Below, in pieces: positions 46,443 through 59,195 of a DNA stretch of 64,000 nt. Positions within the stretch are counted from its first letter, which is position 1, and every line of letters starts with the position of its first letter. Origin of the DNA: Tillus elongatus (taxonomy: Eukaryota; Arthropoda; Insecta; Coleoptera; Cleridae); the NCBI GenBank assembly GCA_964006375.1, contig OZ023269.1:62111968-62175967 (forward strand), written 5' to 3'. The notes beneath the pieces were generated by a model. That model did no database searches and had not been told where the DNA came from. It was given only the letters and a program-made list of their open reading frames with translations. The translations under genes and the position numbers were made by a program.

Positions 46443-47160
46443 AATAACATAAAAATGCATCAATGACTATTTATGTTACATTTTACAAATTTGCCTACTT
46501 TGTACAAATTTTCTTCTACTAAATTCCTGAGTTCTCCACTTTTTCTGCATTTTCTATTTATTTACGACAACTATTTTCACTGATTTCTCACATTCAATTC
46601 AAACCATAACACAAGAATTGTGTTTCATATGTAACTTATGCAAAAGCTTTGGTCATCATAGTTTTGTTAAGAGTTTGAATTATGTTACTTCCATTATGAA
46701 AACAGATCACATGCAATGTATTCAGATCCAGATTACTAATTACAATAATTTTGTTTTCTAGGAACTCAATGTATTACATTTTGAGATAAAACACGTGTGT
46801 TTTTAGACAAGACTGTCATAAATACATTTTTATACACAATTTATTTAATTTAAAATAACTGGTAAAAAATTACAACACAAAACTTGTCTTTTATCATTTT
46901 TCTGCTTTACCACACCGGTGTGATAATTTATGTAGGCAAATAATTTTAAAATAATTTGTAGTCACTTTTTATAATTTTAATATTATTCACGAAGTGCTTC
47001 ACTGTAAAACTGTCAAGGTAAAGAGAATAAATAATGTATTATTTAAAACATATCATCTTTGTATACTAGCACGCAGACCTTAAAACCGTAATGCTACCTG
47101 TTTAAGCGTACAACATAAAACTAACCAGAAAACTTTTATATATCCTACTAAAAAGTGCGG
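46443..47160. other. AT-rich region without recognised genes
   Basis: Apart from the 3' flank of the exon-like ORF nothing was recognised. An aataaa-type signal lies at 47,026. Confidence 0.5.
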
Positions 47161-47965
<805 letters not shown>

Positions 47966-48402
47966 TGTAACATAGGAGTGATGACCACATTTGGATCATC
48001 CTGTATATAAATCCCCCTGTATACATACGGAATCGATCTGTATTCACAGAACCTTCTAGTAAAAGAAGGTCCTGGAACATTCTGGAATAGAACGCTCGAG
48101 AACGAACTGGAAGGTGCGACGGCTATATAAAGATGGAAGTAAGCCAGACAGTTCAGTCAGTTAGAAAATGTTGTAGTGACTCGAAGAAGCAGTAGCTAGT
48201 GTGAAGTGTTATAGAGTAGCGACTTTAGTTTTAGTGTATTAGCGACTTTTGTACAAATTAGTGATTGTAAGGCCAGATAAACAAAGTGTTTTGTGAGAGA
48301 GACATTCTAGAACTTTTATTGTATCCATATTTAGAGAGTAAATAAAGTTGTTTTGTTAAAATTAAAAGTCTCACTTATCCAGAACCCGGAGAAAACGCAA
48401 CA
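47966..48402 (+). mobile_element. Probable solo LTR
   Basis: Begins tgtaacatag and ends gcaaca, consistent with TG...CA LTR ends. It has a TATA box (tatataaag, 48,124) followed 35-40 bases later by gttcagtcagtt, which looks like an initiator, and an aataaag poly-A signal at 48,341. The gtgacc- and agttttagtgtatt-rich body resembles insect Gypsy-type LTRs. No second LTR, primer-binding site or gag-pol was found next to it, and no flanking duplication was certain. Confidence 0.5.
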
Positions 48403-48904
48403 ATATCATCAAAAGTGAATGTGAACCTAGTAAATGACACAAACTAGGTGGGTTAGTTGTAGATAAGCTAGAAACCTAAACGACTAAAATAATGAGGAAC
48501 AAGGTGCTATTATGAGAACAAGTGCACTTGGAGAACTCAAATGACTATAATATATTTTAAAAAACCTGACTTGCACTAACCAAGTTACCGTTGTCAGAGG
48601 ATATATAATTTTAAATATCGACAACTCTGCTTATATTCTTGTGCAGGTGGTCGGTCACTAACGATTAAGTGTGGTTCAACAACACAAAAATTAACATATT
48701 TCGATCGGCGGAAATACCTAAATTATTGCATTATCTAACGACGTACTCTTGCCGCTCTTTCTTGTAATAAGACCCTCCTTTCGGTGCTCCTTTCGGACAA
48801 AAAATATTAATGCAAAGCGCATCTACAATATCTGGAGTTAGGAAGGATAAAGGAATTTGTGAAGAAGTTGTGAAAAGTGAAATTAATTAATGCATTTGCT
48901 AACA
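48403..48904. other. Spacer without recognised genes
   Basis: Nothing coding was recognised. It separates the LTR-like unit from the dispersed repeat. Confidence 0.5.
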
Positions 48905-49577
<673 letters not shown>

Positions 49578-49639
49578 CATATATAAATATTATATTGCGT
49601 TACATCTGTTATTGTGAAGTAGCTGTACATATTAATATA

Positions 49640-49993
49640 TTTCTCACTGTGACCAATTTCTGACCGAAGTATCGGGTATGAAATAATCTCCAGATGCTGT
49701 CGTAGTTTTCTCGTTGCTGCGTTTATGATTTGGTCAATGTGAAGAAAGTCGTAAATGTTAGCTTGTATGTTTAGCAAGCTTCTATAATGATGAGTAAGTT
49801 CCTCTAGATATCGATCAGCTATCTGATAAACACTCAATATGTTAATCTTTAATAAATTCTTATCTACTGCTTTGTAGGAAGGCTTCATGTTGTTCATGGC
49901 TTCCAGACCTTGCTTCAATTTTGACTCGAACTGCCTTAGTGTGTGGTATATCCTCTTCTCTGTATCATTGAATCTTGATAGTGATTGGAGCAT
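49640..49993 (-). CDS. Unassigned open frame, helical
   Basis: About 118 residues without a stop: [80 protein letters not shown] and [20 protein letters not shown]. Leu, Lys, Gln and Glu suggest amphipathic helices. No family recognised. The frame runs on into a (TA)n tract, so its true end is unknown. It may be part of a further element gene or an exon. Confidence 0.35.
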
Positions 49994-50084
49994 CAGCCCC
50001 GTTTGATGATCCGATTTTCCGTTTTTTATTTATTTAGGTAATGTAAATTGATTGTTTATTTAATTTGTTAATGTAAACAGATTA

Positions 50085-50345
50085 TATTCTTTTTTGTTGC
50101 AATATTCACAAGTCCTAATATAATCTTTAATTTCCTTTCTAATCTTTCAAAAAGAAAATTTGTCTTTCATTTATGCATGGGTCTCATCTAAAGTTCGATG
50201 TCGCTTTTTAGTTTCATGAGAAAACATTATTTGATCCCTAATCTCTGATGCTGTTTTTAATTCTTCCAAATTGGGTATTTTTGTTTTAGAATTATTAGTT
50301 GTATTGGAATTTTTAATTTTTACGGGGTTTGTTTCCATACTACTC
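50085..50345 (-). pseudogene. Retroelement integrase zinc-binding-like fragment, better copy
   Basis: From ATG at 50,336: METNPVKIKNSNTTNNSKTK, then DQIMFSHETKKRHRTLDETH, a stop, and KIRKEIKDYIRTCEYCN. The His-His...Cys-x2-Cys spacing fits an LTR-retroelement integrase zinc-binding domain. Divergent from the Polinton integrase, as at 8.1 kb. Confidence 0.5.
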
Positions 50346-50439
50346 TGTTTATTTATTGAGAAATTTTGTTTATTATTAAAATTAGATGTTTCTACTTTAG
50401 TTTTTTTTGCTTATTATATGTTTTTTCGTATTTAACCCA

Positions 50440-51028
50440 GTTTTTTCCGTGTTATCGTACTGGGCTAACAGAGCTAGATGTTCTTAAAAGTGAGTTTGAA
50501 GACAAATTGAAAAATTTAACTAATGATATAACTTCCCATGTGCTGCATGATATTGATATACCAAAAAATAAAGATCTAAGTAAGATACTGAATCAGCTGG
50601 ATATAACATATGAATCATCTGATACTATAAAGCGAATTACTGACGAATTCCATAAACCTGCAAGAATAAGTTTTAGACGTAGACGTTTAAGGGTTTAAAT
50701 GATTTGTGGTAGATTGATTTAGCTGAATTACAGACTGCTACAACAAAACCTGTGGTTACAAGTACGGTTTAGTGGTTATCAATTGTTTTTGAAAGTATGT
50801 GTGGACTCGCCGTCTTAAATCTAAAAATGATGGAGAGGTGACTAAAGCTATGGCTGATATTTAAGCTAATAGTACAGCACCGTCTAACATCCAATCTTAT
50901 CTTGGGTTAGTACTCTAAATTTAACGCATTAATGAAAAAATACAACATTAATCACTATAGCACTGATAGTGAGTAATTATTACATATATTCCACTTATGG
51001 TGGATAGAGTCATACGTATCTTGAAAGA

Positions 51029-51094
<66 letters not shown>

Positions 51095-51430
51095 TTCAAC
51101 TTGGTTTGTTCCTACAAGTGGCTTAATACACCACCTGACTTCACTGCTGCTTACAACTCTACTGTTAATCAAACAGACGGTGCCTTAATAAATAACAACA
51201 TACGTTACATTAATTTTTGAGTCAGTGAGGCATCTGGAATATATCAGTAATGACGAAAATTCCGCAGAAATTGTTGACGAATACCAAACTTATGAGAGAA
51301 TCATCTTTAAAAGTAAAACTAAAGAAAAAATAACTAAAACTCAGGATCAGTATTATGCATACTAAGGATTTAGAGTTAAACTTAATCGATATAAACATTT
51401 TTAATGAAGTTAAAGTTTATTTGACCTTGA
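50440..51430 (+). pseudogene. Polinton-type retroviral-like integrase, second copy
   Basis: Reads TGLTELDVLKSEFEDKLKNL and KNLTNDITSHVLHDIDIPKN, then FHKPARISFRRRRLRV. Then DLW, a stop, and IDLAEL mark the first catalytic aspartate region (50,701-50,730). The second half reads YKWLNTPPDFTAAYNSTVNQ near 51,115 and EIVDEYQTYERIIFKSKTKE near 51,277, a chromodomain-like C-terminal region. A (TA)n tract at 51,031-51,091 sits where the 6.5-kb copy has only a short TA run. Other stops and frameshifts are present. The enzyme would integrate the element. Confidence 0.82.
51031..51091. repeat. (TA)n microsatellite inside integrase
   Basis: About 30 TA units flanked by ttgaaagaga and aaatttcaacttgg, exactly the bases that flank a short atatatat run in the 6.5-kb copy. 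Confidence 0.97.
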
Positions 51431-51544
51431 CATTAGTGATAGGTAAACAAACACACCATTTACACACTGTTAGCTAACAAAAAAGTAAACTGTTTAATTG
51501 GGTGAACGCAGTCTGAAACAATTTTCAAATGCTAGTAGATTTCT

Positions 51545-52790
51545 GGAATTTTTGGGTGGTTGTGATTTTTTGTGTTTATTTCTACAAGGATGGGGAGTTT
51601 ATCTGAGTCTAGTTCATTGAGCATTTACGTCTCTTATTTTTCCATTATTTGAGATGCAGACCTCTAGTTTGAAGGTGTGTTGTCTGAGTACGCAGAATTG
51701 CTGTATTAATTATTTGGATACTGGAGTGTGTATGTATTGTGTAAAATACAGTTGTTTAGATTAAGGCTGTTACCTTCGTTATAGACAGAGTTCCAGGTTG
51801 TGTTTGGCATTAGAGTACCCTATTATGAGTGTTTTGTTTCGTGAGTTTATATCGTATTGTTATTATCGATCGTCGATGTTAGGTGGGAGTACGTTTTTGT
51901 CGTAACAATTGATTACTGTGTGTTATGTTTTTGTATGGTGCGTGTTTCAAACAAGGCGTTTGTGATGGTTTTAATTTTTGCTACCGGAAGATGCTGTTTA
52001 CATTACATATGGTGTGTTACGGAGAATATCGTTATTGTAGTATCGTAGTTTTGGTGTTCTTCGTGTTAGTTGTGTTTCCCGTGTGCAGATTATATCTGGT
52101 AAAATTTTTTCGGTTAAGATTTCGAGTTCGGCACAGGCATTCCAAGATTAAATTTTACTGTTTTTAGAGATAATTTTAGCGACTTGATGGATAATACTTA
52201 GTTTTTTAAGTTTGACATGGTAATGTCACGAAACATTATGAGGATTTGCTCATATGTTACTGAGGATTTTTGGTTCGTTGAGAAATGTGCCAAATGTCCA
52301 CATATGGGATGTTGGAGTATTTTTCTTAGGTTGGATATATGTATCAGATTATGTGTGAGTTGTGTGTTTGACTTGGGAAAGGTGTGAGATGGTTTTGTGT
52401 GTTATATTAATTTGTTTTCACCAACTGTTCCATATACTTGGTGTATACTGGGCACTTGCGGTAGTTATCATGCAAGAAGACCCAGGCAGTTACATCACTG
52501 GACTTCAATATCACGTTCTTGCAGTCCTTGGTGTGGTGGATCTTCATCCATCTTGATGTAGGTTTGCATTGTCTTGTTCCATGACCAAAATTTTTGACAA
52601 CTACGTGACTTGTTGTTTCTTCATTAGGGGTTCCCATTTTATTCTAATGCTGTAAAGGTCTTTTACCTTGCTTAATTCGTTGAGGTTTTAGGTTCTTCTG
52701 GTGGCCACTAAAAACAATTACGATGTTCCCTTTTGCCTTCGAGTTTTATGCATGCGGCTTGGCCTTAAGCATGCGTTCTTGGGGTTGGGT
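51545..52790 (-). pseudogene. Jockey-like LINE, ORF1 C-terminus to ORF2 5' part
   Basis: Minus strand: MGTPNEETTSHVVVKNFGHG and then zinc-knuckle cysteines (52,637-52,407), the ORF1-ORF2 gap, and endonuclease start and middle (52,080-51,600). It joins Polinton flank sequence at about 51,545. Broken in several frames. Confidence 0.7.
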
Positions 52791-52849
52791 GCTGCATTGT
52801 AGACTATCTTTCCTAATAGCATTATTATCGGGTTATGATAATAATAATA

Positions 52850-53500
52850 TAATAATTACACTACAGTAAACAAGGAAATCGCTGTCTACTGTAGTGTTAT
52901 TACTAGAAAAAGCTGGTGAGATGCGAGGAAGTAGAGCTTGTGGGAGTAGGAGCAGTTGGAATGGTAGATTTGTGGGTGGTGGTATTAGCCAACGTAGCTT
53001 TTGCATGTGAAACCCAGGGCTTTTTGGTGTTCGTGGTTTTTCCTGATTTTGGGTAATTAAATAATTGGCTGTGTGCTCACGTTTGCAGTTACAGCAAAAT
53101 CCAGGGACTGTATTGACCCTTTTACATTTGGCGGTCTCGTGGTTTTGACCGCACTTTACACAGCAAAATTCGCCCTTACAGGGAGTTAAGAATGACCAAA
53201 CCTTCGGCAGCGATCGCATTGGTTTGGCTCTGATTTTATGCGTAGTAACTCTACTGTGATAATTAAATCGCAGACTGTTTACTAGGCGATAACGTCAGCT
53301 TCTTTCAGTTCCGCAATGATTAACTGAATTTCGTTGTAATGAGCATTAGTACCAGCAATTTGAGAAGTCACTAAAACTCTAAGTCGATCAACCATCTCAT
53401 TTATGTCATCCCAATAGACATATTTTGATATCTCTATAGTGTTAAAGATTGTCATAAGTAAATGCCTTAAGTCTTTTTATAAAAACGAATTTTAGCAAAC
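52850..53500 (-). pseudogene. Second gag-like zinc-knuckle protein (LINE ORF1)
   Basis: Minus strand: in one frame EMVDRLRVLVTSQIAGTNAH, then EPNQCDRCRRFGHS, and in the next (53,219-52,833) EFCCVKCGQNHETAKCKR, then PGFCCNCKREHTANY. Three CCHC-type knuckles in this order are typical of Jockey/I-type ORF1 proteins. It differs from the Jockey-like copies elsewhere in the window, so a second LINE family is represented. The last knuckle has lost its final cysteine (TANYLIT). Confidence 0.7.
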
Positions 53501-53596
53501 CCTCTATGTGTGGATATCTCATTTTGTTTGGTTAAATTTCATCATTAATGAAATCTAGGTGTTTGTGTAAGTAATACAAAGCATCATCATTGTTAG

Positions 53597-54032
53597 GAAG
53601 AAATGAAGAGGCACTGGGGGGCGGTTGGTGGCTGCAAGCAGGCGAGGGACTTCGTGGAGGGGCCGGACAGTGATAAAACTGTCTGGCTACTCGGAAGGAG
53701 TCGACCTACGCTTCGCCGCATCCTTGGGGTGCTCACAGGCCACTGCGCCCTTAGTAGACACCTCACATTGATAGGCGTAGAGAGGGATCCCATTTGCCAG
53801 GAATGCGGCGAGTATGAGGAAACATCCTACCACTATCTGTGCGAATACGAGGCTTTTGCGAGCAGAATGGTTCGGATCGAGGACTCTGCAGAGGAATCAG
53901 GTAAATACCATCCAATTAAAGACCGTCACGGCCTTCATCTCGAGGTCGAGGCAGTTTGGCGACGGAACCGAGGAGGAGTAGAGCATGGTTGCTGGGTTGC
54001 TGGGGTTGGCACAATACTACTACTACTACTAG
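53597..54032 (+). mobile_element. 5'-truncated R1/I-type LINE 3' end, second copy
   Basis: Close relative of 11,355-11,811: SRPTLRRILGVLTGHCALSR, the knuckle CQECGEYEETSYHYLCEY with the last Cys changed to Tyr, and a (CTA)n tail at 54,015-54,032. Similarity begins just before the aggcactggggg of both copies. No clear target duplication. Confidence 0.83.
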
Positions 54033-54314
54033 TTCTATCAGGTTTAAGCATTAGTGTTTCTCTCGAATGTTTTCAGCAGGATTTGTTGTGTGCTGTACTA
54101 AAATCTTTTTCTTAATATTTTTCTCTTGTCCCTAACGTCCATCTCGCCAAAATTTTTGGGTCAAAAAAGTTGTTTGTTTCAAACAAGTCGGTTGTTGGTC
54201 TGATGTAAACCACTTATTAGTTGGTTACTGTGCTAAGAGATACAAACTGTTTGGCGGTTTAAGGTATACTAGCTCCGAGTTGGTTGTCCGTCTACCTATC
54301 TATTGCTAGTTGTC

Positions 54315-54435
54315 TATCACGACAGCTGTTGGGCAGCTGTGTGTCTAACACTACAGCTGTTAGATAGACACTAGTTTGACAGAACAGCTGTTGGGCAACT
54401 GTTGGGCAGCTGTTAGACAGCTGTTTGTCTTAATA
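54315..54435. repeat. CAGCTGTT tandem repeat, copy 2
   Basis: About eight degenerate copies of a 10-11-bp cagctgttggg unit, in two clusters (54,321-54,363 and 54,383-54,428) separated by a short spacer. It joins capsid sequence at the same point as the array at 35,115. Confidence 0.8.
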
Positions 54436-54439
54436 CCGT

Positions 54440-55170
54440 ATACTTATGTAATATTTTTAAAGAGTATATAAGAAAGCTTTTCAGCAATTCGTTAATACGT
54501 TTAACTAGAAATTACCCCAATTTGGTTGGAGCAGCAGAAGCAGATAAAGCATTAATGTTTAACATTTACTACATTTTCACACCAACGATGTTATACAACA
54601 GCAATTACTAAAGTCGATTACTATGGTTAAAAAGGTTCTTATACCATATAGAAATGTATGAATTACCAAATCTCAATAATTCAGCTAAAGGCTTGTGGTC
54701 AATTAAGACTTCCTCAAACACTGAACGACCTAGATTTTTTATGATTACTATGGTTAAAAAGGTTCTTATACCATATAGAGAATGGGAAATGTATGAATTA
54801 CCGAATCTCAATAATTCAGCTAAAGGCTTGTTGTCAATTAAGACTTCCTCAAACACTAAACGACCAGATTTTTTATTATGAGATTTCAAACGGTTCGATA
54901 CAATAACGTTAGAAAATACATTCCCGATATAATACTTCACTTAAATTCTAAACAAATCCCCACAGAAGGTATGAATTTGACTTTAACCAAGTAAATTAAA
55001 TCGAATGTTTGTATGATGGTAGAGAACCTAAACCTACTTCGGATTAGAAGCCCTATACAAAATAGACCATGTTTGTATTTGATTGCTCCAGGTACAGCGA
55101 TTCCATAAAGCCAGCTTCAGTGGATATCAAATTGGAAATAAAAAATACTAACAACTTTCTCGATCACACG
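54440..55170 (+). pseudogene. Double-jelly-roll major capsid protein with internal duplication
   Basis: The IFKEYIRKLF-type region near 54,450 and AAEADKA near 54,530 are followed by YEPYREWEMYELPNLNNSAK-type sequence, present twice in tandem (54,622-54,877), then SNTERPRFF. Near 55,065 the frame reads CLYLIAPG/FVFDCSRYSDS and then SVDIKLEIKNTNNF. The 5' third is replaced by the CAGCTGTT repeat. Several frame breaks. Confidence 0.72.
54622..54877 (+). repeat. 127-bp tandem duplication in capsid gene
   Basis: tatggttaaaaaggttctta through actgaacgacctagattttt occurs at 54,622-54,748 and again at 54,749-54,877. The first unit has an eight-base deletion (agaatggg missing from atagagaatgggaaatg). 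The duplication puts the strand-forming YELPNLNNSAKGL segment twice in the gene. Confidence 0.88.
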
Positions 55171-55199
55171 GAATGTTTAGGCTTCTGTGTGAGAGAGTA

Positions 55200-55650
55200 G
55201 GCATCCAGGGAAATAGTAATTTATAATGGTTATCAATCTGCACATTATATGTTTAAAACACCGAAAACGTTAGGTTTATTGAGTGCAGATATAGTTAAAC
55301 AAATCAAGTTTCTCCAAGGAACACAGCAGTGTATGGATTATGATTGTGGTACCGTTACTTTAGAAGAATCACCCAACATAATAGAAAAAACATATTATCG
55401 AATAGCGGGTAGATAGAGGTTACGTAAAAGGTGTTATCATAAAAAGTTATATTAAAGAGGTGTTATTGAAATGTGGTTACAGCGAGGATGTTACCAATTT
55501 GAAAAACGATGAAGGTTGCCGAAGCTGGTGGCAGACACTCCAATATGTATGTATCACGCTGTTAAATTTTATAAAAGAAAATGTTTTTGTGGTATTAGAA
55601 ATTGTATGCTATAATTTGCTTAAATTGTAAACTTGTCACCTAAATAAAAC
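55200..55650 (+). pseudogene. ORF-X copy
   Basis: Follows the capsid end without a gap: ASREIVIYNGYQSAHYMFKT, then GLLSADIVKQIKFLQGTQQC, MDYDCGTVTLEESPNIIEK, then decayed sequence to the usual NLLKL end. The join to the capsid C-terminus matches that in the P2 loop. Confidence 0.55.
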
Positions 55651-55703
55651 AGTCGTTGTAAAAGTAAAACTTTTTTTATTTACTACAGTTTATTTTAAGA
55701 TAC

Positions 55704-56640
55704 CTACAGCCATAAAAGACGTTCCAACATCCAACCACTCACGCCTTCGGCAAACTGTAATTCTGCAACTCTAAATTTCCTCGATGAATTCCTGAGAGGT
55801 ATTTGCATAATTATTTGACACTGTAAGATTTTTGTTTTTATTATTGAATGATTTAATTTATCATCTTTCTTTATTTTGAAACATATACAAACCAAACAAT
55901 GCCAAGTGATTCTAATTGCATTATGTTTAGCAGAAACAGCTACAATGAGCTGAAACAATACATTTTTCATTGTGTCCACGGAGTTCTTCTATGTTACTGC
56001 CTTTCGGACTAATATGATAAGTAGTCATTCTATTTTGAAAGCTTGATTTAGCATAGGCACTTTTACAACTTCCCACGATTCACATACTTTTAATTTGTGG
56101 CTTCACTGCGCAGATGTCCATAGAACACTGCTTTTCGCATGTAACGAGCACGACTCACAATACCTCATATGATCTTCTTTGCTGACATCTTGTCACAATG
56201 AAGGGGTCTTAACTACTAAAATAAAAAGCAAACCATTTCCTTTATATAAATTTATTAACAGATATATTTGAGATAATTATTTTCCAATGAACTGCTACAG
56301 TTTACACAAAAGAATATTAACATAAATACAGTTAGACATATAAGAGAACCAGTTGATATAAATATCGAAAAGTACTTTGATCTGCACAGATGAGAATCAC
56401 TTAGTAGGAGCCTTTAGCAGTAAGGTGTCTCACCGTGGGACCATTATCAAACAGAAACATAAGTTTATAACGAACAATATCAGCCTTGATTTTGGTCATG
56501 TTGTAAGTAGAAGTTTCAACTAGGCAATCGTTGTGTAGAGGTGTTCTTGGTAAGCCAGACTATTTCATGCAGTCGTCGTTATCGAAATAGGTTCTCACGT
56601 CTTTTACATTTTGTCGTTTGTGGACCATAAATCATATTTT
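55704..56640 (-). pseudogene. ORF-Y, longest copy
   Basis: Minus strand: VKDVRTYFDNDDCMK near 56,600, TYNMTKIKADIVRYKLMFLF near 56,500, NGPTVRHLTAKGSY, then near 56,180 a Cys-rich EDHMRYCESCSLHAKSSVLW, a MTTYHISPKGSNIEELRGHN stretch near 56,020, and the end NSSRKFRVAELQFAEGVSGW to MLERLL. It shows that the gene is at least 250 codons long and may contain a C-x2-C zinc motif. Family not recognised. Confidence 0.5.
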
Positions 56641-56844
56641 GGCATAGGGCTACCAGGATGATGAAACGTTTTTAAGAGGAGGAGCCACTGTTGAGTTTAC
56701 TGATATCTGTCAGCACTTTGTTTTGGGCGTAGTGTAAACACCCGGACATGTAATGTTTAAATGCGTGTGGTGTTCAGTAGAGTTCTTATCACTTTGATAG
56801 TTTGTGCTATACTAACATTTAAAATACTTAGATGACTGGACGGC

Positions 56845-57075
56845 AACCCTACGCATACAGTTTATGAGCTTACACCTATGGTAGATCCAGGTTATGCAGT
56901 TGATAAAAAACCATATAGTAAGGTTTTTATGTATCTTACGACGCGCATTATTCCGCATATAAATGTAAACATTATCGATCATAATTCAGTATGTGTGACG
57001 TTTCAATGTGAGGAGAACATTATGATATTGTAATTGAGACACAGACCACCATATTATGTTGATAATAAATACTAG
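56845..57075 (+). pseudogene. Penton-like protein, C-terminal part
   Basis: Reads DPGYAVDKKPYSKVFMYLTT, VNIIDHNSVCVTFQCEENIM, then a stop before RHRPPYYVDNKY. It follows sequence shared, inverted, with 17,740-17,930. Confidence 0.62.
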
Positions 57076-57084
57076 TAATCAAGC

Positions 57085-57270
57085 CGCTCCAGCTTCAGTA
57101 TCTTCGGTACCTGCAGCGATGACGATTCTATCTTAGGAGCACATGCAGTATCTAGATTAATTGGGTTACGATGTTAAGAAAACTACACATATTCGCAGAC
57201 CTTGTGTACGACGAGTCAATCAAAGTTAAATAAATACACATATCTCTATTGTATCGACATTCCAGCCTCT
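57085..57270 (+). pseudogene. Capsid gene start, cut by LINE
   Basis: Reads SSRSSFSIF-type and ILGAHAVSRLIGLRC-type codons, as at 61.04 kb, and is cut near 57,270 by the Jockey-like LINE. Confidence 0.55.
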
Positions 57271-59035
57271 CCCGAAAGAATTGTGTTCGTTTTTGTGGTT
57301 TTTGTGTAATCAGGTTTCCGGTGCGAATTAGAGTTCGTCAGTTTTTGGATGTATTTTGTGTGATGCATCTTTGTAGCTGTCGTGTATGACGGTGGGGAAT
57401 GCGGATATTGTCATCTATGTCCCGTGTTGTGTGTACGGGTTTATTATGATTTTTTTATACTATTTCCTGTTAGTTTTAAATTGTGTTTTTTGTATGGGTG
57501 CGGGAGTGTGATTTTGCGTGTTGGTTTCTACAAGGATGGGCAGGTGATCTGAGTCTAGTTAATTCAGCGTTTTACGTCTCCTATATTTACATTATTTGAG
57601 ATGCAGCCGTCTAGTGTTGAAGATGTGTTGTCTGAGTAAGCAAAGAATTAATTATTTGGATAGTGGAGTGTGTATGAATTGTGTAAAATGCAGTTGTTTA
57701 ATTTAAGGCCTTTACCTTCGTTATAGACACAGTTCTAATTTGTGTTTGGGATTAAAGTCCTCTATTATGAGTGTTTTGTTTTGTGAGTTTAGATCGTAAT
57801 GTTATTCTCTCGTCGATGTTAAGTGGGGGTACGTTTTTGTTGTAACGATTGATTACTGTTGTGTTATGTTTTTTATGGTGCGTGTTTCGAACAAGACGTT
57901 TGTGATGGTGTTAATTTTTTCTACCGGATGATGCTGTTTACATTACATATGGGGTGTTACGGCGATTATTGTTATCGTAGTATCGGAGTTTTGGTGTTCT
58001 TCGTGTTAGGTGTGTTTCCTGTATGCAGGTTATATCTGGTTGAATTTTTTTGGTTAAGATTTTGTGTTCGTTGAATTTGTTCTCAATGGCACAGGCATTC
58101 CAAGATTAAATTTTCCTGTTTTTAAGGATACATTTGAGCGACTTGATGGATAATACTTAGTTTTCCTAAGTTTGACATTGTAATGTCACAGGAACATAAT
58201 GAGAATTTGGCTCAGGTCACATATGTTACTGAGGATTTTTGGTTCGTTGATTAATGTGCCAAATTACCACAAGTGGGATGTTGGAGCATTTGTCTTAGGT
58301 TGGACAGATGTATCAGATTATGTGTGAGTTGTGTGTTTGACTTGGGAAATGTGTAAGATGGTTTTGTGTGTTATATTGATCTGTTTTCACCAACTGATCC
58401 ATATACTTGGTGTAAACTGGGCACTCGCGGTAGTTATCTGCATGAAGACACGGGAAGTTACAACACTGAACTTCTATATTAACTTCTTGCAGTCTTCGGT
58501 GTGTTGGTTCATGATGCATTTGCGCATCTTGATTTAGGTTTGCATTGGCTTGAACCATGGCCAACATTTTTGACAATTACGTGACTTGTTGTTTCTTCAT
58601 TAGGGGTTCCCATTTTATTCTTATTCTGTGAAGGTCTTTTACCTTCCTCAATTCATTGAGGTTTGGGGTTCTTCTGGTGGCCACTAAAAACGATGGCGAG
58701 GTTCCGTTCTTGCCTTTGAGTTTTATGCATGATACTATAAGCCGCTTGGCCTTAGGCATGCAACTTCATCTGCTTGGGGTCGGGTGCTGTTTTGAGGACT
58801 ATATTTTTAGTTATACCTTTTTTTAGGCGGAATGTGGAAAATTCGATAATGCTGTTGCGATGTTCCTCTTTTATGTTCTTGTTGTCAGAGGTTGAGAAGG
58901 TATAAATTCTGATTTCCCCATTGCTGAGATATCTTATAAAATGAAGTGACATAGTTGCTTGATTCATTTTCACACTGCAATTTGAGTTGCAACTGCCCAC
59001 ACCGTGCGGGCGTTTCTGGAAAATCAGGATGTGTT
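57271..59035 (-). pseudogene. Jockey-like LINE, third composite copy
   Basis: Minus strand order: ORF1 start near 59,000 (NQATMSLHFIRYLSNGEIRI), PRE_C2HC-like block (58,759-58,577, KAKRLIVSCIKLKGKNGTSP), zinc-knuckle frames (58,576-58,313), ORF1-ORF2 gap, endonuclease (58,075-57,700) and its C-terminal part to about 57,540. It is the longest copy of this LINE in the window, yet still lacks the RT. Junctions at both ends are the same as in P2 (left) and at 32.4 kb (right). Confidence 0.73.
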
Positions 59036-59165
59036 GCGTTGTCGTTCAGGGCCCGATAACTCGGAAAAAAATAACACAATATGTTGTTGTATCACGTAAA
59101 TGTTTCTCTGCGAATTATTTATCAACATAGTATTTGACACCAATAAGATATGAACTTAACATTCG
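59036..59165 (-). pseudogene. DUF8207-like fragment, third composite copy
   Basis: Parallel to 21,334-21,450 and cut at the same base by the LINE. Confidence 0.5.
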
Positions 59166-59195
59166 TTCGTGAACCGTACAACTGAATATCTACGT

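Noticed and set aside
48100..48400. Host promoter and first exon
   Set aside because: TATA, initiator and poly-A signal lie within 220 bp and TG/CA ends bracket them, which suits an LTR better, although a host promoter is not excluded.
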